Below are positions 7,475-16,421 of a stretch of DNA of 64,000 nucleotides, piece after piece (the first letter of the stretch is position 1; each line of letters opens with the position of its first letter). Below the pieces are notes generated by a model, which searched no databases, was not told the origin of the DNA, and saw only the letters and a program-made list of their open reading frames with translations. The position numbers were made by a program, and so were the translations under genes. The stretch lies in the NCBI RefSeq assembly GCF_018603905.1, contig NZ_JAHFZZ010000003.1, positions 310,001-374,000 on the forward strand. Direction: 5' to 3'. The stretch is from Nonomuraea sp. NEAU-A123. GTDB lineage: Bacteria; Actinomycetota; Actinomycetes; Streptosporangiales; Streptosporangiaceae.

Positions 7475-9031
7475 ATGAGGTACGCGTGGTTGTGTCACCC
7501 TGCGACCTTGGTCGCGGTGTTCGTGCTGCTGCTCAACGACCACCTGTTCAAGCAGGTCTGGCCCGGATTCGTCACCGGCAAGCTCAGTGACGTGGCCGGA
7601 CTCGTCGTGGCGCCGCCTCTGGTGGCGCTGGTCCTCGCTCGCCGGGCCGATCTCGGGGCCGTGCTGGGCACCGGGGTGCTGTTCGTGCTCGTGAAGGCGA
7701 CGGACGCGGGGGCTGAGTGGGCCTCCCAGGTGTGGAGTCTGGTGGCCGGGCCATCGCGGGTCCTGGCCGATCCCACGGATCTGCTCGCGTCGCCCGCGCT
7801 CGGATTGGCCTGGTGGGCCCGCCGGAGGAGCATCTCCGCGCGTCCGGCAGCGCTCCCAGAGCGTCCAAGAGCGCCTCTGCGGCCCCCGGCCAGACTCCGG
7901 CGCCTTTCCGGGCTCTCAGGGCGCCTGGTCGCGTTCTCGGGGCGTCTCGCTGGACTCCCGTGGCGTCTGACGGGGTTCGGGGAGCGATGGCGGGTGGTGG
8001 TCGTCGTGCCGCTGGCGGTGTTCGCTGTGGCGGCGACGGCTGCCGAGTCGCCGCCTGGCGAGGTCTCTTCCGTACGGGTCGACGGGGATCGGGATTCCGT
8101 ACAGGTGGACGGGGATCGGATCGTCGTGCTGGTGCGCGGCGGCGGTCCGAGAGCTCTGACCGGGATGTCCTCCGTGGACGGAGGGGTCACCTGGTCCGCC
8201 TACTACGGGAGGCCGGTGCGGTCGCCCCAGACCGCCGCCTGCGTGCCCGGACAGCCGCAGCGGTGCTACCACGTGCTTCCCGAGCGGCCGGCGGTCGCCG
8301 AGTCCGACGACGGAGGCAAGACGTGGCGGGACTCCTGGAGCCGGCCGGAGGACGACAGGTCGGCCAGGCGGCGCGACACGAGCTCCATGGCCGCGCTGAG
8401 CGCGCTGGCCGTACAGGCTCGGCCCGGAGGGCATGTCGTGGTCGTCGCCAACGGGCTCGACGGCGTGCTCGTACGGGACGTCGCCGGGACGTGGCGGCGG
8501 CAGAGATGGCCGGAGCCGCTGGCGACCCCTGCGGACGACGAGGTGAACATCGATCCCGAGGAGCGCGTGGCGCTGATTCTGGCCGCCCTGATGCTGTTCG
8601 CCGCCGCCGGGGCGGGGTTGCGGCGGCTCAGCGGCGTCTACGCCGTTTCCGCGTTGGTGGGGTGTACGGGCCTGTACGCCATGCTCGACTCGGGCAGCGA
8701 CACGTCGATGGTGTGGGGCATCGATCCGATCAGCCTGGTCACGGGCTTCGTCATGATGCTGCTCGGGGCGTTGGTGTGCCTCGGCCTCGCCATCGCCGGG
8801 CCGGCCAGGGGTGTGGCGGTGGCCGTCGGCTTCGGGGCGGCGCCGCTGGTGTACGCGACCGTGTACATACCCTTCTACGGCTGGGCGCGGGGGGTGCCGG
8901 ACTCGTACGGCGTGGCGGTGGTGCTCGCCGTCGTGCTGACCGCGGGTGTGGTGGCGGCGAGCGCCGCGCTCATCAGACACGCGACCCGCCCCCGGATGGC
9001 CGACACCACCGTGACCGGCTCAAGCCACTAG
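7475..9031 (+). CDS. Multi-pass membrane protein with an extracytoplasmic BNR-like domain
   Basis: 518 aa, function unknown. The N-terminus has hydrophobic segments around a motif LLNDHLFKQVWPGFVTGKLS that looks family-conserved. An Arg/Pro-rich linker follows, then a TM segment (about 170-190). A soluble part contains two Asp-box-like stretches, SSVDGGVTWSAYY and SDDGGKTWRDSW, as in sialidase/BNR or photosystem-assembly propellers. At least four C-terminal TM segments follow. The topology suggests a membrane-tethered sensor or binding protein. The start is ATG 7475 with no strong ribosome site. Two Crp-like palindromes lie just upstream. Confidence 0.6.
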   Translation: MRYAWLCHPATLVAVFVLLLNDHLFKQVWPGFVTGKLSDVAGLVVAPPLVALVLARRADLGAVLGTGVLFVLVKATDAGAEWASQVWSLVAGPSRVLADPTDLLASPALGLAWWARRRSISARPAALPERPRAPLRPPARLRRLSGLSGRLVAFSGRLAGLPWRLTGFGERWRVVVVVPLAVFAVAATAAESPPGEVSSVRVDGDRDSVQVDGDRIVVLVRGGGPRALTGMSSVDGGVTWSAYYGRPVRSPQTAACVPGQPQRCYHVLPERPAVAESDDGGKTWRDSWSRPEDDRSARRRDTSSMAALSALAVQARPGGHVVVVANGLDGVLVRDVAGTWRRQRWPEPLATPADDEVNIDPEERVALILAALMLFAAAGAGLRRLSGVYAVSALVGCTGLYAMLDSGSDTSMVWGIDPISLVTGFVMMLLGALVCLGLAIAGPARGVAVAVGFGAAPLVYATVYIPFYGWARGVPDSYGVAVVLAVVLTAGVVAASAALIRHATRPRMADTTVTGSSH

Positions 9032-9053
9032 CCGCTTGAGCCGGGGCGGTCTG

Positions 9054-10316
9054 CTACTTGGACGGCTCCAGGACGTCGAGGCCGACGTAGGGGCGCAGCG
9101 CCTCGGGGACCACTACCGAGCCGTCGGCCTGCTGGTGGTTCTCCAGGATCGCGACGATCCAGCGGGTGGTCGCCAGCGTGCCGTTGAGCGTGGCCAGGTG
9201 CTGGGGCTTGCCGTCCTTGTCGCGGTAACGGACGCCCAGCCTGCGGGCCTGGAACTCGGTGCAGTTGGAGGTGGAGGTCAGCTCGCGGTAGCGCCCCTGG
9301 GTGGGGATCCACGCCTCGCAGTCGAACTTGCGGGCCGCCGACATCCCGAGGTCGCCCGCCGCCGTGTCGATGACGCGGTAGGGCACCTCGATCTTGGCGA
9401 GCATGTCCCGCTCCCAGGCGAGCAGCCGCTGGTGCTCCTCGCGCGCCTCCTCGGGCCGTACGTAGGAGAACATCTCCACCTTGTCGAACTGGTGGACCCG
9501 GATGATGCCCCGGGTGTCCTTGCCGTACGAGCCGGCCTCGCGGCGGAAGCACGACGACCAGCCCGCGTAGCGCAGCGGCAGCTCGTCGCCGCCGAGGATC
9601 TCCTGGGCGTGGTAGCCCGCCAGCGCCACCTCCGAGGTGCCGACCAGGTAGAGGTCGTCCTCGGGGAGGCGGTAGATCTCCTTGTCGTGGGCCACGTGGA
9701 AGCCGGTGCCCTGCATGGTCTCCGGCTTGACCAGCACCGGAGTGATCATCGGGGTGAACCCGTTGGCGATCGCCTGCTGCATGGCCATGTTGAGCAGGCC
9801 GAGCTGCAGGCGCGCGCCGACGCCCTTGAGGAAGAAGAACCGCGAGCCGGACACCTTGGCGCCGCGCTCCATGTCGATGGCGCCGAGCTGTTCGCCCAGC
9901 TCCAGGTGGTCTTTCGGCTCGAAGTCGAACACGCGGGGCTCGCCATGGGTTTCGAGCACGACGTAGTCGTCCTCGCCGCCGTGTGGCGCGTCCTCGTCGA
10001 CGATGTTGGGCACCGACTGCACGAGCTCGTCGAGCTCGGCGCCCAGCGTCTCGGCCTCCGCCTCGGCGGTCTTGACCTGGCCGGCCAGGTCCTTGCCCCG
10101 CTGAAGCAGCCCGGCCTTCTCCTCGCCCTGCGCCCTGGAGACCGACTTGCCCAGACTCTTCTGCTCGGCGCGCAGGGACTCGAACGAGGTCAGCGCGGCG
10201 CGGCGGCGCTCGTCGAGGTCGAGCAGCGTGTCGACGATGGAGTCGTCCTCGCCGCGGGCACGCTGCGAGGCCCGTAGCCGGTCGGGATGCTCACGAAGGG
10301 TACGCAGGTCAATCAC
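9054..10316 (-). CDS. serS: Seryl-tRNA synthetase
   Basis: 420 aa, a normal class II SerRS that charges tRNA-Ser with serine in the cytoplasm. The N-terminal coiled-coil arm begins [15 protein letters not shown] and grips the long variable arm of the tRNA. Motif 2 lies in [17 protein letters not shown] and motif 3 in [17 protein letters not shown]. It ends [14 protein letters not shown]. pheA lies 41 bp upstream on the same strand, so the two may share a transcript. Confidence 0.97.
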   Translation of the reverse strand: MIDLRTLREHPDRLRASQRARGEDDSIVDTLLDLDERRRAALTSFESLRAEQKSLGKSVSRAQGEEKAGLLQRGKDLAGQVKTAEAEAETLGAELDELVQSVPNIVDEDAPHGGEDDYVVLETHGEPRVFDFEPKDHLELGEQLGAIDMERGAKVSGSRFFFLKGVGARLQLGLLNMAMQQAIANGFTPMITPVLVKPETMQGTGFHVAHDKEIYRLPEDDLYLVGTSEVALAGYHAQEILGGDELPLRYAGWSSCFRREAGSYGKDTRGIIRVHQFDKVEMFSYVRPEEAREEHQRLLAWERDMLAKIEVPYRVIDTAAGDLGMSAARKFDCEAWIPTQGRYRELTSTSNCTEFQARRLGVRYRDKDGKPQHLATLNGTLATTRWIVAILENHQQADGSVVVPEALRPYVGLDVLEPSK

Positions 10317-10357
10317 GGATAAAGGCTACCGGCGCCCGGTGACCGCCCGCCTCCGGA

Positions 10358-11278
10358 TTAGACGCGTCCGGCCCGGATTCGGGCCAGCCAGTCTCCTGCC
10401 TCGGCGAACTCCGGGTCGGCCGTGCCCTTCTTGATCTGCGGAGCGACGCCGTCGGCACGCGGGTAGCTGCCCAGGAAGCGCACCTCGTCGCAGATGCGAT
10501 GCAGACCGGAAATGGCCTCACCGACGCGGGCGTCGGCGACGTGGCCCTCGAAGTCGAAGTGGAAGAAGTAGCGGCCGATGCCGTCGCCGGTCGGCCGCGA
10601 CTCGATGCGGGTCAGGTTGACCCCGCGTACCGAGAACTCCGTCAGCATCTCCAGCAGCGCGCCCGGGTGGTCGTCGGCCAGGAACACCACGAGCGTGGTG
10701 CGGTCGGTGCCGGTCGGCGCGGGCAGCGCGCCCGCACGGCTCACCCGTACGAACCTCGTCACGGTGTCGTTGCGGTCGCCGATGTCGTCGGCGAGCTCCA
10801 CCAGCCCGTAGTGCTCGCCCGCGATGCGCGCGGCGATGGCCGCGTCGTACGGTGAGCCGGGCAGCGAGACCTCCTGCGCCGCGGCGGCCGTCGACGGCGC
10901 CGCCACCACGACCGCGTCGGGCAGCTCGCGGGCGCAGAACGCGCGGCACTGCGTGATGGCCGCCGGATGCGTGTAGACCCGCTTGATGTGCACGATCTCG
11001 GTGTCGGGCCTGGCCAGCAGCGAGAAGCGCACGGGAAGCAGCAGCTCTGCCGTGATCAGCAGCGGCTCTCCCCAGGCGAACTCGTCGAGGGTCGTGGTGA
11101 TCGCGCCCTCGATCGAGTTCTCCAGCGGGACGACCGCGCCGTCGGCCTCGCCGTTGCGGGCGGCGGCCAGGGCGGCGGCGACGTTGGCACAGGGCAGACG
11201 GTCGGCTTCGGGCTCCAGGAGTCGCAGGGCCTCTTCGGTGAAGGTGCCTTCCGGTCCGAGATAGGCGAGTCTGGGCAT
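10358..11278 (-). CDS. pheA: Prephenate dehydratase
   Basis: 306 aa, the monofunctional form that converts prephenate to phenylpyruvate in phenylalanine synthesis. The start MPRLAYLGPEGTFTEEAL is characteristic. The catalytic T-R-F triplet is in TVTRFVRV. The C-terminal ACT domain carries the ESRP motif (TRIESRPTG) that binds phenylalanine for feedback inhibition. The gene lies upstream of serS on the same strand. The 107 bp before it show nothing notable. Confidence 0.95.
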   Translation of the reverse strand: MPRLAYLGPEGTFTEEALRLLEPEADRLPCANVAAALAAARNGEADGAVVPLENSIEGAITTTLDEFAWGEPLLITAELLLPVRFSLLARPDTEIVHIKRVYTHPAAITQCRAFCARELPDAVVVAAPSTAAAAQEVSLPGSPYDAAIAARIAGEHYGLVELADDIGDRNDTVTRFVRVSRAGALPAPTGTDRTTLVVFLADDHPGALLEMLTEFSVRGVNLTRIESRPTGDGIGRYFFHFDFEGHVADARVGEAISGLHRICDEVRFLGSYPRADGVAPQIKKGTADPEFAEAGDWLARIRAGRV

Positions 11279-11385
11279 GCATACAGAGTATCCGCAGGTT
11301 ACCGGGTGGCGTGTGAACCTTTACTCACCCGGAAATCTCGCAGTACTCGCACGGAAGTCTCGCAGTTCTCGCAGCCGAGCCCTCT

Positions 11386-11802
11386 TCACCACCGGCCCGC
11401 CTGAGCGTCTATCAGCGGGCCGTGACCCAGCCGGGCGGCTCGCACCGCCTGCTCCTCCTCCGGCGACAGCGGCTCCTCCCCCTTGCCGCTCACCACCGGC
11501 CGCACATAGGTGCGGGTCTCGGACCGTCCGTTGATCGAGGTCAGCACGATGCCGTCGCCCAACCCGTTGATCATCGCGATCGAGAACGACAACCTCCCGG
11601 CCATCTCCTCAAGCGCGTCGTAACGGCACACGGCCACGTCGCGGATGGCCTTGAGATCGCCCTTGCCCTCGCTCGTCTGCCGGACCAATTGCTGCCGGCA
11701 TTCGTCGAGCGCGGTCCTGGCCTCCTTGAGCGCCCGAAAGCCGAGGCAGACGCCACTCACCCCGGCAACGAGACCCACCATAACCCATACAGTAATCAGC
11801 AC
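11386..11802 (-). CDS. DUF4446 family membrane-anchored protein
   Basis: 138 aa. One N-terminal TM segment, a short helical stretch (RALKEARTALDECRQQL), then the conserved core VAVCRYDALEEMAGRLSFS and a stretch around NGLGDGIVLTSINGRSETR. This pattern matches DUF4446, a widespread family of unknown function in Gram-positive bacteria. It lies 21 bp downstream of the mannosyltransferase gene on the same strand. Confidence 0.8.
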   Translation of the reverse strand: MLITVWVMVGLVAGVSGVCLGFRALKEARTALDECRQQLVRQTSEGKGDLKAIRDVAVCRYDALEEMAGRLSFSIAMINGLGDGIVLTSINGRSETRTYVRPVVSGKGEEPLSPEEEQAVRAARLGHGPLIDAQAGRW

Positions 11803-11823
11803 GTAACAGAGAGTAATGACTTG

Positions 11824-13251
11824 TCAAGCCAGGTCGCGCCGTTTCGGCAACCAGGCGACCAACAACCAGACCAGCCCCAGCGCCCCCAGCCCGAACCCGT
11901 CCTGCACGATCTTGTCGAGCACCGGCACGCCCGCCACCTTCAACGCCACACCCCACCAGGGGACGGGCAGCACGTAGTACAACCAGACCCCCACGGCGAC
12001 CCGTAGCCTGACCGGATCCCGCCCGTCACCCACGATGGCCCCCAGCACCACGACCACCCAGGCGAGATGGTGGATCCAGGCGACCGGCGACAGCAGCACG
12101 GCCATGAGCCCGACCAGCGCGACGGCGGTCATCGGATCCTTGGCCCGATACGCGTCACGCGCCCCGCGGAAGCCGTACCAGCCCACGACCGCCACCAGGC
12201 CGATCCAGAGCACGGACGTCACCGTGTCGTTCATGTAGAGGCGGATCAGCATGCCGCGGATCGACTGGTTGGTGGTGGCGGCGTTCGCGCCGAGCCGCTC
12301 GGGATCGAACAGCGCCGAGAACCAGAAGCCGGCCGCGTCGTGCGGGATCACCAGGAACGGCAGCAGCGTGAGCAGCGCCGCGGCGAACGCCGCCATGAAG
12401 AACGTCCGCCACTGCCGCGTCACCAGCAGATAGATCAGGAAGACGCCCGGCGTGAGCTTCACCGCCGTGGCCAGCCCGATCAGGAACCCCCGCGGCCACC
12501 ACGGCCGCCTGGCCACACAGTCGACCAGGCACAACGCGACCAGCAGAATGTCCACCTGACCGAACCGGACCTGGTCCCGAATGGGCATCAGATAGGCGCA
12601 GGCCACCACAAGGAAGGCAAAGACCCACGGCGCGTACCGCTCCACCCCTCCACCGGCCACCCCCTGCCGCAGCGTTCCGCCACCCGCATCTGACCCTGGC
12701 GCTTTGCCGCCCGTGTCCAGCCCTGCCGCGTTGCCGCCGGAGTCCTTCACCGGCGCTTCTGTGGACGAGCCGGTCTCCACGTCGATCCCGCACGCGCGCT
12801 CTTCTCCAGCCGTCCCCGGCGCGCTGTTCGCGCTGTCCTCGGTCCCGGCCGTGTGCTCGTCTCCCGTTCCCCCTCCGGGCCCGCGTCCGACCAGCACCCC
12901 TCTGAAGGAGTACGCCACCACGACGGCGAGCGACAGGAAGACCCCGGCGGTCCACACCCACTGGGCGGTGTCCCAGGACATCTTGGCCAGCAGTACGGCC
13001 AGCATCGCCGCGATCGGCGGGTAGGTGAACGGCAGCAACTGAGGCGCGGGCGTGGCGAACTCGTAAACGGGCCGCCCCTGGAGGATCATCTGCCCGCCGG
13101 TCCGGTACACATCCAGATCGACCAGCCGCTGATCGTCAGGATTCGTCAGCCACTGCTGCACCAGCGGTGCGACAGCCACCACGATGACCAGGACGGCAAT
13201 CGCCCAAGCCCACCACTGCCGCCGGATCGTCGTCGCCCTGCCACCTGTCAC
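11824..13251 (-). CDS. GT87-family polyprenol-phosphate mannosyltransferase-like protein
   Basis: 475 aa with about ten TM segments. The extracytoplasmic first loop has VDLDVYRTGGQMILQGRPVY; the aspartate of DLDVY is the expected catalytic acid of GT-C glycosyltransferases (GT87/DUF2029), which use polyprenyl-phospho-mannose. A Gly/Asp/Glu-rich segment of about 85 residues (DNA about 12640-12900) interrupts a loop and looks like a recent expansion. A second GT-C enzyme lies 3 kb away, suggesting lipomannan-like envelope glycan synthesis. It is divergent from the alkaline-phosphatase-fold gene. The GTG start has no clear ribosome site. Confidence 0.8.
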   Translation of the reverse strand: MTGGRATTIRRQWWAWAIAVLVIVVAVAPLVQQWLTNPDDQRLVDLDVYRTGGQMILQGRPVYEFATPAPQLLPFTYPPIAAMLAVLLAKMSWDTAQWVWTAGVFLSLAVVVAYSFRGVLVGRGPGGGTGDEHTAGTEDSANSAPGTAGEERACGIDVETGSSTEAPVKDSGGNAAGLDTGGKAPGSDAGGGTLRQGVAGGGVERYAPWVFAFLVVACAYLMPIRDQVRFGQVDILLVALCLVDCVARRPWWPRGFLIGLATAVKLTPGVFLIYLLVTRQWRTFFMAAFAAALLTLLPFLVIPHDAAGFWFSALFDPERLGANAATTNQSIRGMLIRLYMNDTVTSVLWIGLVAVVGWYGFRGARDAYRAKDPMTAVALVGLMAVLLSPVAWIHHLAWVVVVLGAIVGDGRDPVRLRVAVGVWLYYVLPVPWWGVALKVAGVPVLDKIVQDGFGLGALGLVWLLVAWLPKRRDLA

Positions 13252-13310
13252 GGTGTGGCACGTTACCGTGGCTGTTGTTGATCGAGCGCGTCGTACTGGG
13301 GGTCCCGCAC

Positions 13311-16300
13311 ATGCCGCACGCCACCTTCAGCGCGCCCTCCCCCACCCCGAACCCCCGCCCGGCCCTGACGGCGACCCCACATCTGAGCCCTCAAGAGCCC
13401 CCCGCGAACCTGCACCCCGACAGCACCCTCCCGGCCCCACAGGAACGCCACCAGCCCGTCGAACGTCGCCGCCCTGCGCCACGTCGCCGCCGTTCGACCA
13501 CACACATCCTCTCCTCGCTGCTCCGTCGCCGCTCGGCCACAAACATCCTCGCCGCACTGCTCCTCACCACCGTTCTGGCACCCCTCTTCGACACGAGCCC
13601 AGCCGCCGCGGCAACGCCCACCCACACCTCGGCCTCCACCCTGCTCGCAGCCCTCGCACCCAGTTCGGACACCGCCTCCGCCTCCGCCTCCGCGCGCGGT
13701 CGTGTAGAGACAGAGACCTCCGTGCGTCGTCGTGTGGAGGCGGAGACCTCCGTGCCCGGTCGTGGGAAGTCGGGGGCCTCCGCGCGCGGTCGTGTGGCCC
13801 TTATTGGGGTGCCGGGGCTCCAGTGGAGTGACCTGGACGAAGCCCGTACCCCCAACCTGTGGAAGCTGGTCGCCCAGGGCGGCTCCGCGTCGCTTTCCAC
13901 GCGTGCTGTGCCACCGCCCGACCGTGGCGTCACCTGCCCGATGGCCGGGTGGCTGACCGTGTCGGCGGGCCAGCGGTCCGGTACGGCCAGGCGTGGGTGT
14001 CCTGCGATCCCGGCGCCTCGAAGTGCCGGAGAGGGCGCCACGGTTCCGGGCTGGTCGGCGCTGGTCGCGTACCAGGCCGAGACCGGGTACGACGCGCGGC
14101 TCGGCACGCTGGGCGGGCTGGTGACGTCCTCGGGCGGCAAGGTCGCCGCCATCGGCCCCGGCGCTGCACTGGGCGCTGCCGACACGACCGGAAAAATCGC
14201 CAAATACGTCGATACGCCGGAGGCGCTCGGCGACCCCACTCCGTACAACCTGATCGTCCTGGACGCCTCCGACCTCGCCGCCGCCTGGGTCCGGCAGCCG
14301 CTCGACGAGTACGGCGTGCCGGCCCCTCTCCCCACCGCCACGAGACAGGCCGCCGTCGCGCAGGCGGATCGCCGCATCGGCGCCCTGCTCGGCAAGCTGC
14401 CGAACGATACGACCGTCCTGGTGGCGGGCACCTCCGACATCACCACGAACCCCCACCTCCACGTCGCCATCGCCACCGGCCCCTCCCCGAGCGGCCGGCC
14501 GTACCTGCACGGCTACCTGACGGCGACCTCCACCCGTCAGGACGCCCTGGTCACGATCACCGACCTCACCGCCACCGTGATCCAACTGCTGGACCTGGAG
14601 GCGCCCCGCGAGGTGGTCGGGCGCGCCTGGCAAAGCGACGTCACGGAGGCCTCGGCCACACCCGCCGACACGGTCAACGAGCTGTCGGACAGCGATCTGG
14701 CCAGCCAGGTGCTTCGTGAGGTTCGTGGCCCGTTCTTCGCCGTGTTCGTGACGGTCCAGTTGGTCTTCTACGCCTTCTCCGCCCTGGCCCTCCGCCGCCG
14801 TCGCCGCTCCGCCTCCGCTGGGGAATCCACAACATCGGAAATTCCCACCCCGGCCACCGACTCTCCTGAGCGCGTTAACGGCCCTGAGAACGCTGACGGG
14901 ATCGAGGGTGCCGCTCCCGCCCGTCCCACGTCTGCCGGATCCACGCCTGGGGGAATCTCACCCGGTGGAGCACCGCCTGCCGAGTCCACGCCCACGGGGG
15001 CCTCGTCCGCAAAGACGGCGGCTGCTGAAGCCGGGTCCACGGGGATCTCATCCGAAGCATCGATACCCGCCGGATCCACACCAACGGACATCTCGCCCGA
15101 AGAAGCGACGCCCGCCGAAACCGGAACCACGGCGATCCCATCCGAAGCGTCGATACCCGCCGGAGCCACACCAACGGGCGCCTCGCCCGGAGAAGCCGAG
15201 CCCGCTGGAACCGGATCTGCGGGCATCTCGTCCGGCGAGGCTGGGGCTGCTGTAGGAGCCGGGTCTGCGAGGCACATCTCTGCGGAGACTCGCGGTGGCG
15301 CCAGTGGTGTCGGTGGGCCGTCAGCGGCCGGGCCGGTGTCGGCGAGTGCTTCTCGGCTGCTGGCGGTGGTGCAGGTTGTGGCCGTGGTCAGTGGGGCCAT
15401 CGCCGTCTCCACGTTCCTCGCGCAGTTGGTGCCGTGGTGGGCCCTGCCCTCGCCGATGCTCGGCGTCATCGTGACCATTCTCGCCATCGCCGGGTTGATC
15501 ACCGGGTTGGCGTTCGCGGGGCCGTGGCGGGCACACGTGCTTGGGCCTCTTGCCGTGGTCGCGGGTGTCACCTCCGTCGCTCTGCTTGTCGACGTCATGA
15601 CCGGGTCGACGTTGCAGGTCAATGCGGTGACCGGGTACGAGCCCGTCACCGGGGGGCGGTTCTACGGGTTCTCCAACATCGCCTTCGCCGTTTACTCGAC
15701 GGGGACCGTGCTCGGGCTGGCGGGGGTCGCCCAGTGGCTGCTCAGGAGGGGGGTGTCGAGGTTTGTGACGGTGCTGGTGTGTGGCGCGTATGGGGGGTTG
15801 GCGGTGTTCGCGGATGGGTGGCCGTCGTGGGGAGCGGACTTCGGTGGGGTGCCGGCCTTTGTGATCGGGTTGGCGGTCTTCCTCATCTTGCTGGCCGGCC
15901 GGCGGGTCTCGATCATGAAGCTGCTGCTGGTCGGGGTGGCGGGAGGTGTCCTCATTGGCGGCATCTCCCTCTTCGACTGGCTGCGGCCGGCGGCGCAGCG
16001 CACTCACCTGGGCAATTTCGTGCAGCAGATCATCGACGGTCAGGCGTGGACGGTGATCTGGCGCAAGTTCAGCGCGATGATCGGCGTCACCGTCGGCAAC
16101 TGGTCTCTCACGCTGCTCTCGCTGGTCGCGCTCGCGTTCCTCTTCTGGGTGCTCAATCGGCCGTCGCGCTGGGGTGCCCCCGCGCTCGGTCAGGCGTACG
16201 CGCTGGCGCCGACGCTCCGGGCAGGGTTGTTCGGGGCGCTCACGTGTGCGTTCATCGGGTTTCTCATCAATGACTCGGGCATCGCCATCCCGGCCATGGC

Positions 16301-16421
16301 GCTCACGGTGGCGGTGCCGTTGACGCTCGCGGCTTCCGTACGCGCCCTGCAGCTCGCCACGCCCACCACACCAGAGCAGCGGTCAGCGCGATCAGTGCCC
16401 ACGGGGCGATCTGCGACCTGA
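13311..16421 (+). CDS. Alkaline-phosphatase-fold membrane protein with large low-complexity insertions
   Basis: About 1036 aa, start uncertain. After a Pro/Arg-rich leader and a signal-anchor (LAALLLTTVLAPLF) comes VALIGVPGLQWSDLDEARTP. This is the first metal-binding strand of an alkaline-phosphatase-superfamily domain, running to about 14660. A TM segment follows (FFAVFVTVQLVFYAFSALAL). Then comes a ~170-residue Ala/Pro/Ser/Thr/Gly-rich insertion, then about eight TM segments. The fold suggests extracytoplasmic phosphotransfer onto envelope glycans. Neighbouring mannosyltransferases support an envelope role. The 3' end overlaps the converging mannosyltransferase by 119 bp. The true start may lie closer to 13500. 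Confidence 0.7.
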   Translation: MPHATFSAPSPTPNPRPALTATPHLSPQEPPANLHPDSTLPAPQERHQPVERRRPAPRRRRSTTHILSSLLRRRSATNILAALLLTTVLAPLFDTSPAAAATPTHTSASTLLAALAPSSDTASASASARGRVETETSVRRRVEAETSVPGRGKSGASARGRVALIGVPGLQWSDLDEARTPNLWKLVAQGGSASLSTRAVPPPDRGVTCPMAGWLTVSAGQRSGTARRGCPAIPAPRSAGEGATVPGWSALVAYQAETGYDARLGTLGGLVTSSGGKVAAIGPGAALGAADTTGKIAKYVDTPEALGDPTPYNLIVLDASDLAAAWVRQPLDEYGVPAPLPTATRQAAVAQADRRIGALLGKLPNDTTVLVAGTSDITTNPHLHVAIATGPSPSGRPYLHGYLTATSTRQDALVTITDLTATVIQLLDLEAPREVVGRAWQSDVTEASATPADTVNELSDSDLASQVLREVRGPFFAVFVTVQLVFYAFSALALRRRRRSASAGESTTSEIPTPATDSPERVNGPENADGIEGAAPARPTSAGSTPGGISPGGAPPAESTPTGASSAKTAAAEAGSTGISSEASIPAGSTPTDISPEEATPAETGTTAIPSEASIPAGATPTGASPGEAEPAGTGSAGISSGEAGAAVGAGSARHISAETRGGASGVGGPSAAGPVSASASRLLAVVQVVAVVSGAIAVSTFLAQLVPWWALPSPMLGVIVTILAIAGLITGLAFAGPWRAHVLGPLAVVAGVTSVALLVDVMTGSTLQVNAVTGYEPVTGGRFYGFSNIAFAVYSTGTVLGLAGVAQWLLRRGVSRFVTVLVCGAYGGLAVFADGWPSWGADFGGVPAFVIGLAVFLILLAGRRVSIMKLLLVGVAGGVLIGGISLFDWLRPAAQRTHLGNFVQQIIDGQAWTVIWRKFSAMIGVTVGNWSLTLLSLVALAFLFWVLNRPSRWGAPALGQAYALAPTLRAGLFGALTCAFIGFLINDSGIAIPAMALTVAVPLTLAASVRALQLATPTTPEQRSARSVPTGRSAT
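13699..13798 (+). repeat. 30-bp tandem coding repeats (3.3 copies)
   Basis: Three 30-bp units (13699-13728, 13729-13758, 13759-13788) and a partial fourth each begin GGTCGTG or CGTCGTG. They encode decapeptides of the type GRVETETSVR, RRVEAETSVP and GRGKSGASAR. They sit just before the phosphatase domain and are probably spacer. Confidence 0.8.
15051..15230 (+). repeat. 90-bp tandem coding repeat (2 copies)
   Basis: Two 90-bp units start with TCCGAAGC(A/G)TCGATACCCGCC at 15051 and 15141. They encode 30-residue Ala/Pro/Thr/Glu-rich blocks containing SIPAG(S/A)TPT. They form the core of the long insertion between the first TM segment and the membrane domain. Confidence 0.8.

Noticed and set aside
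13452..13698. Separate small gene in the Arg/Pro-rich stretch before the phosphatase-fold domain
   Set aside because: It is in frame with and continuous into the signal-anchor and domain, so it is treated as an uncertain N-terminus rather than a separate gene.
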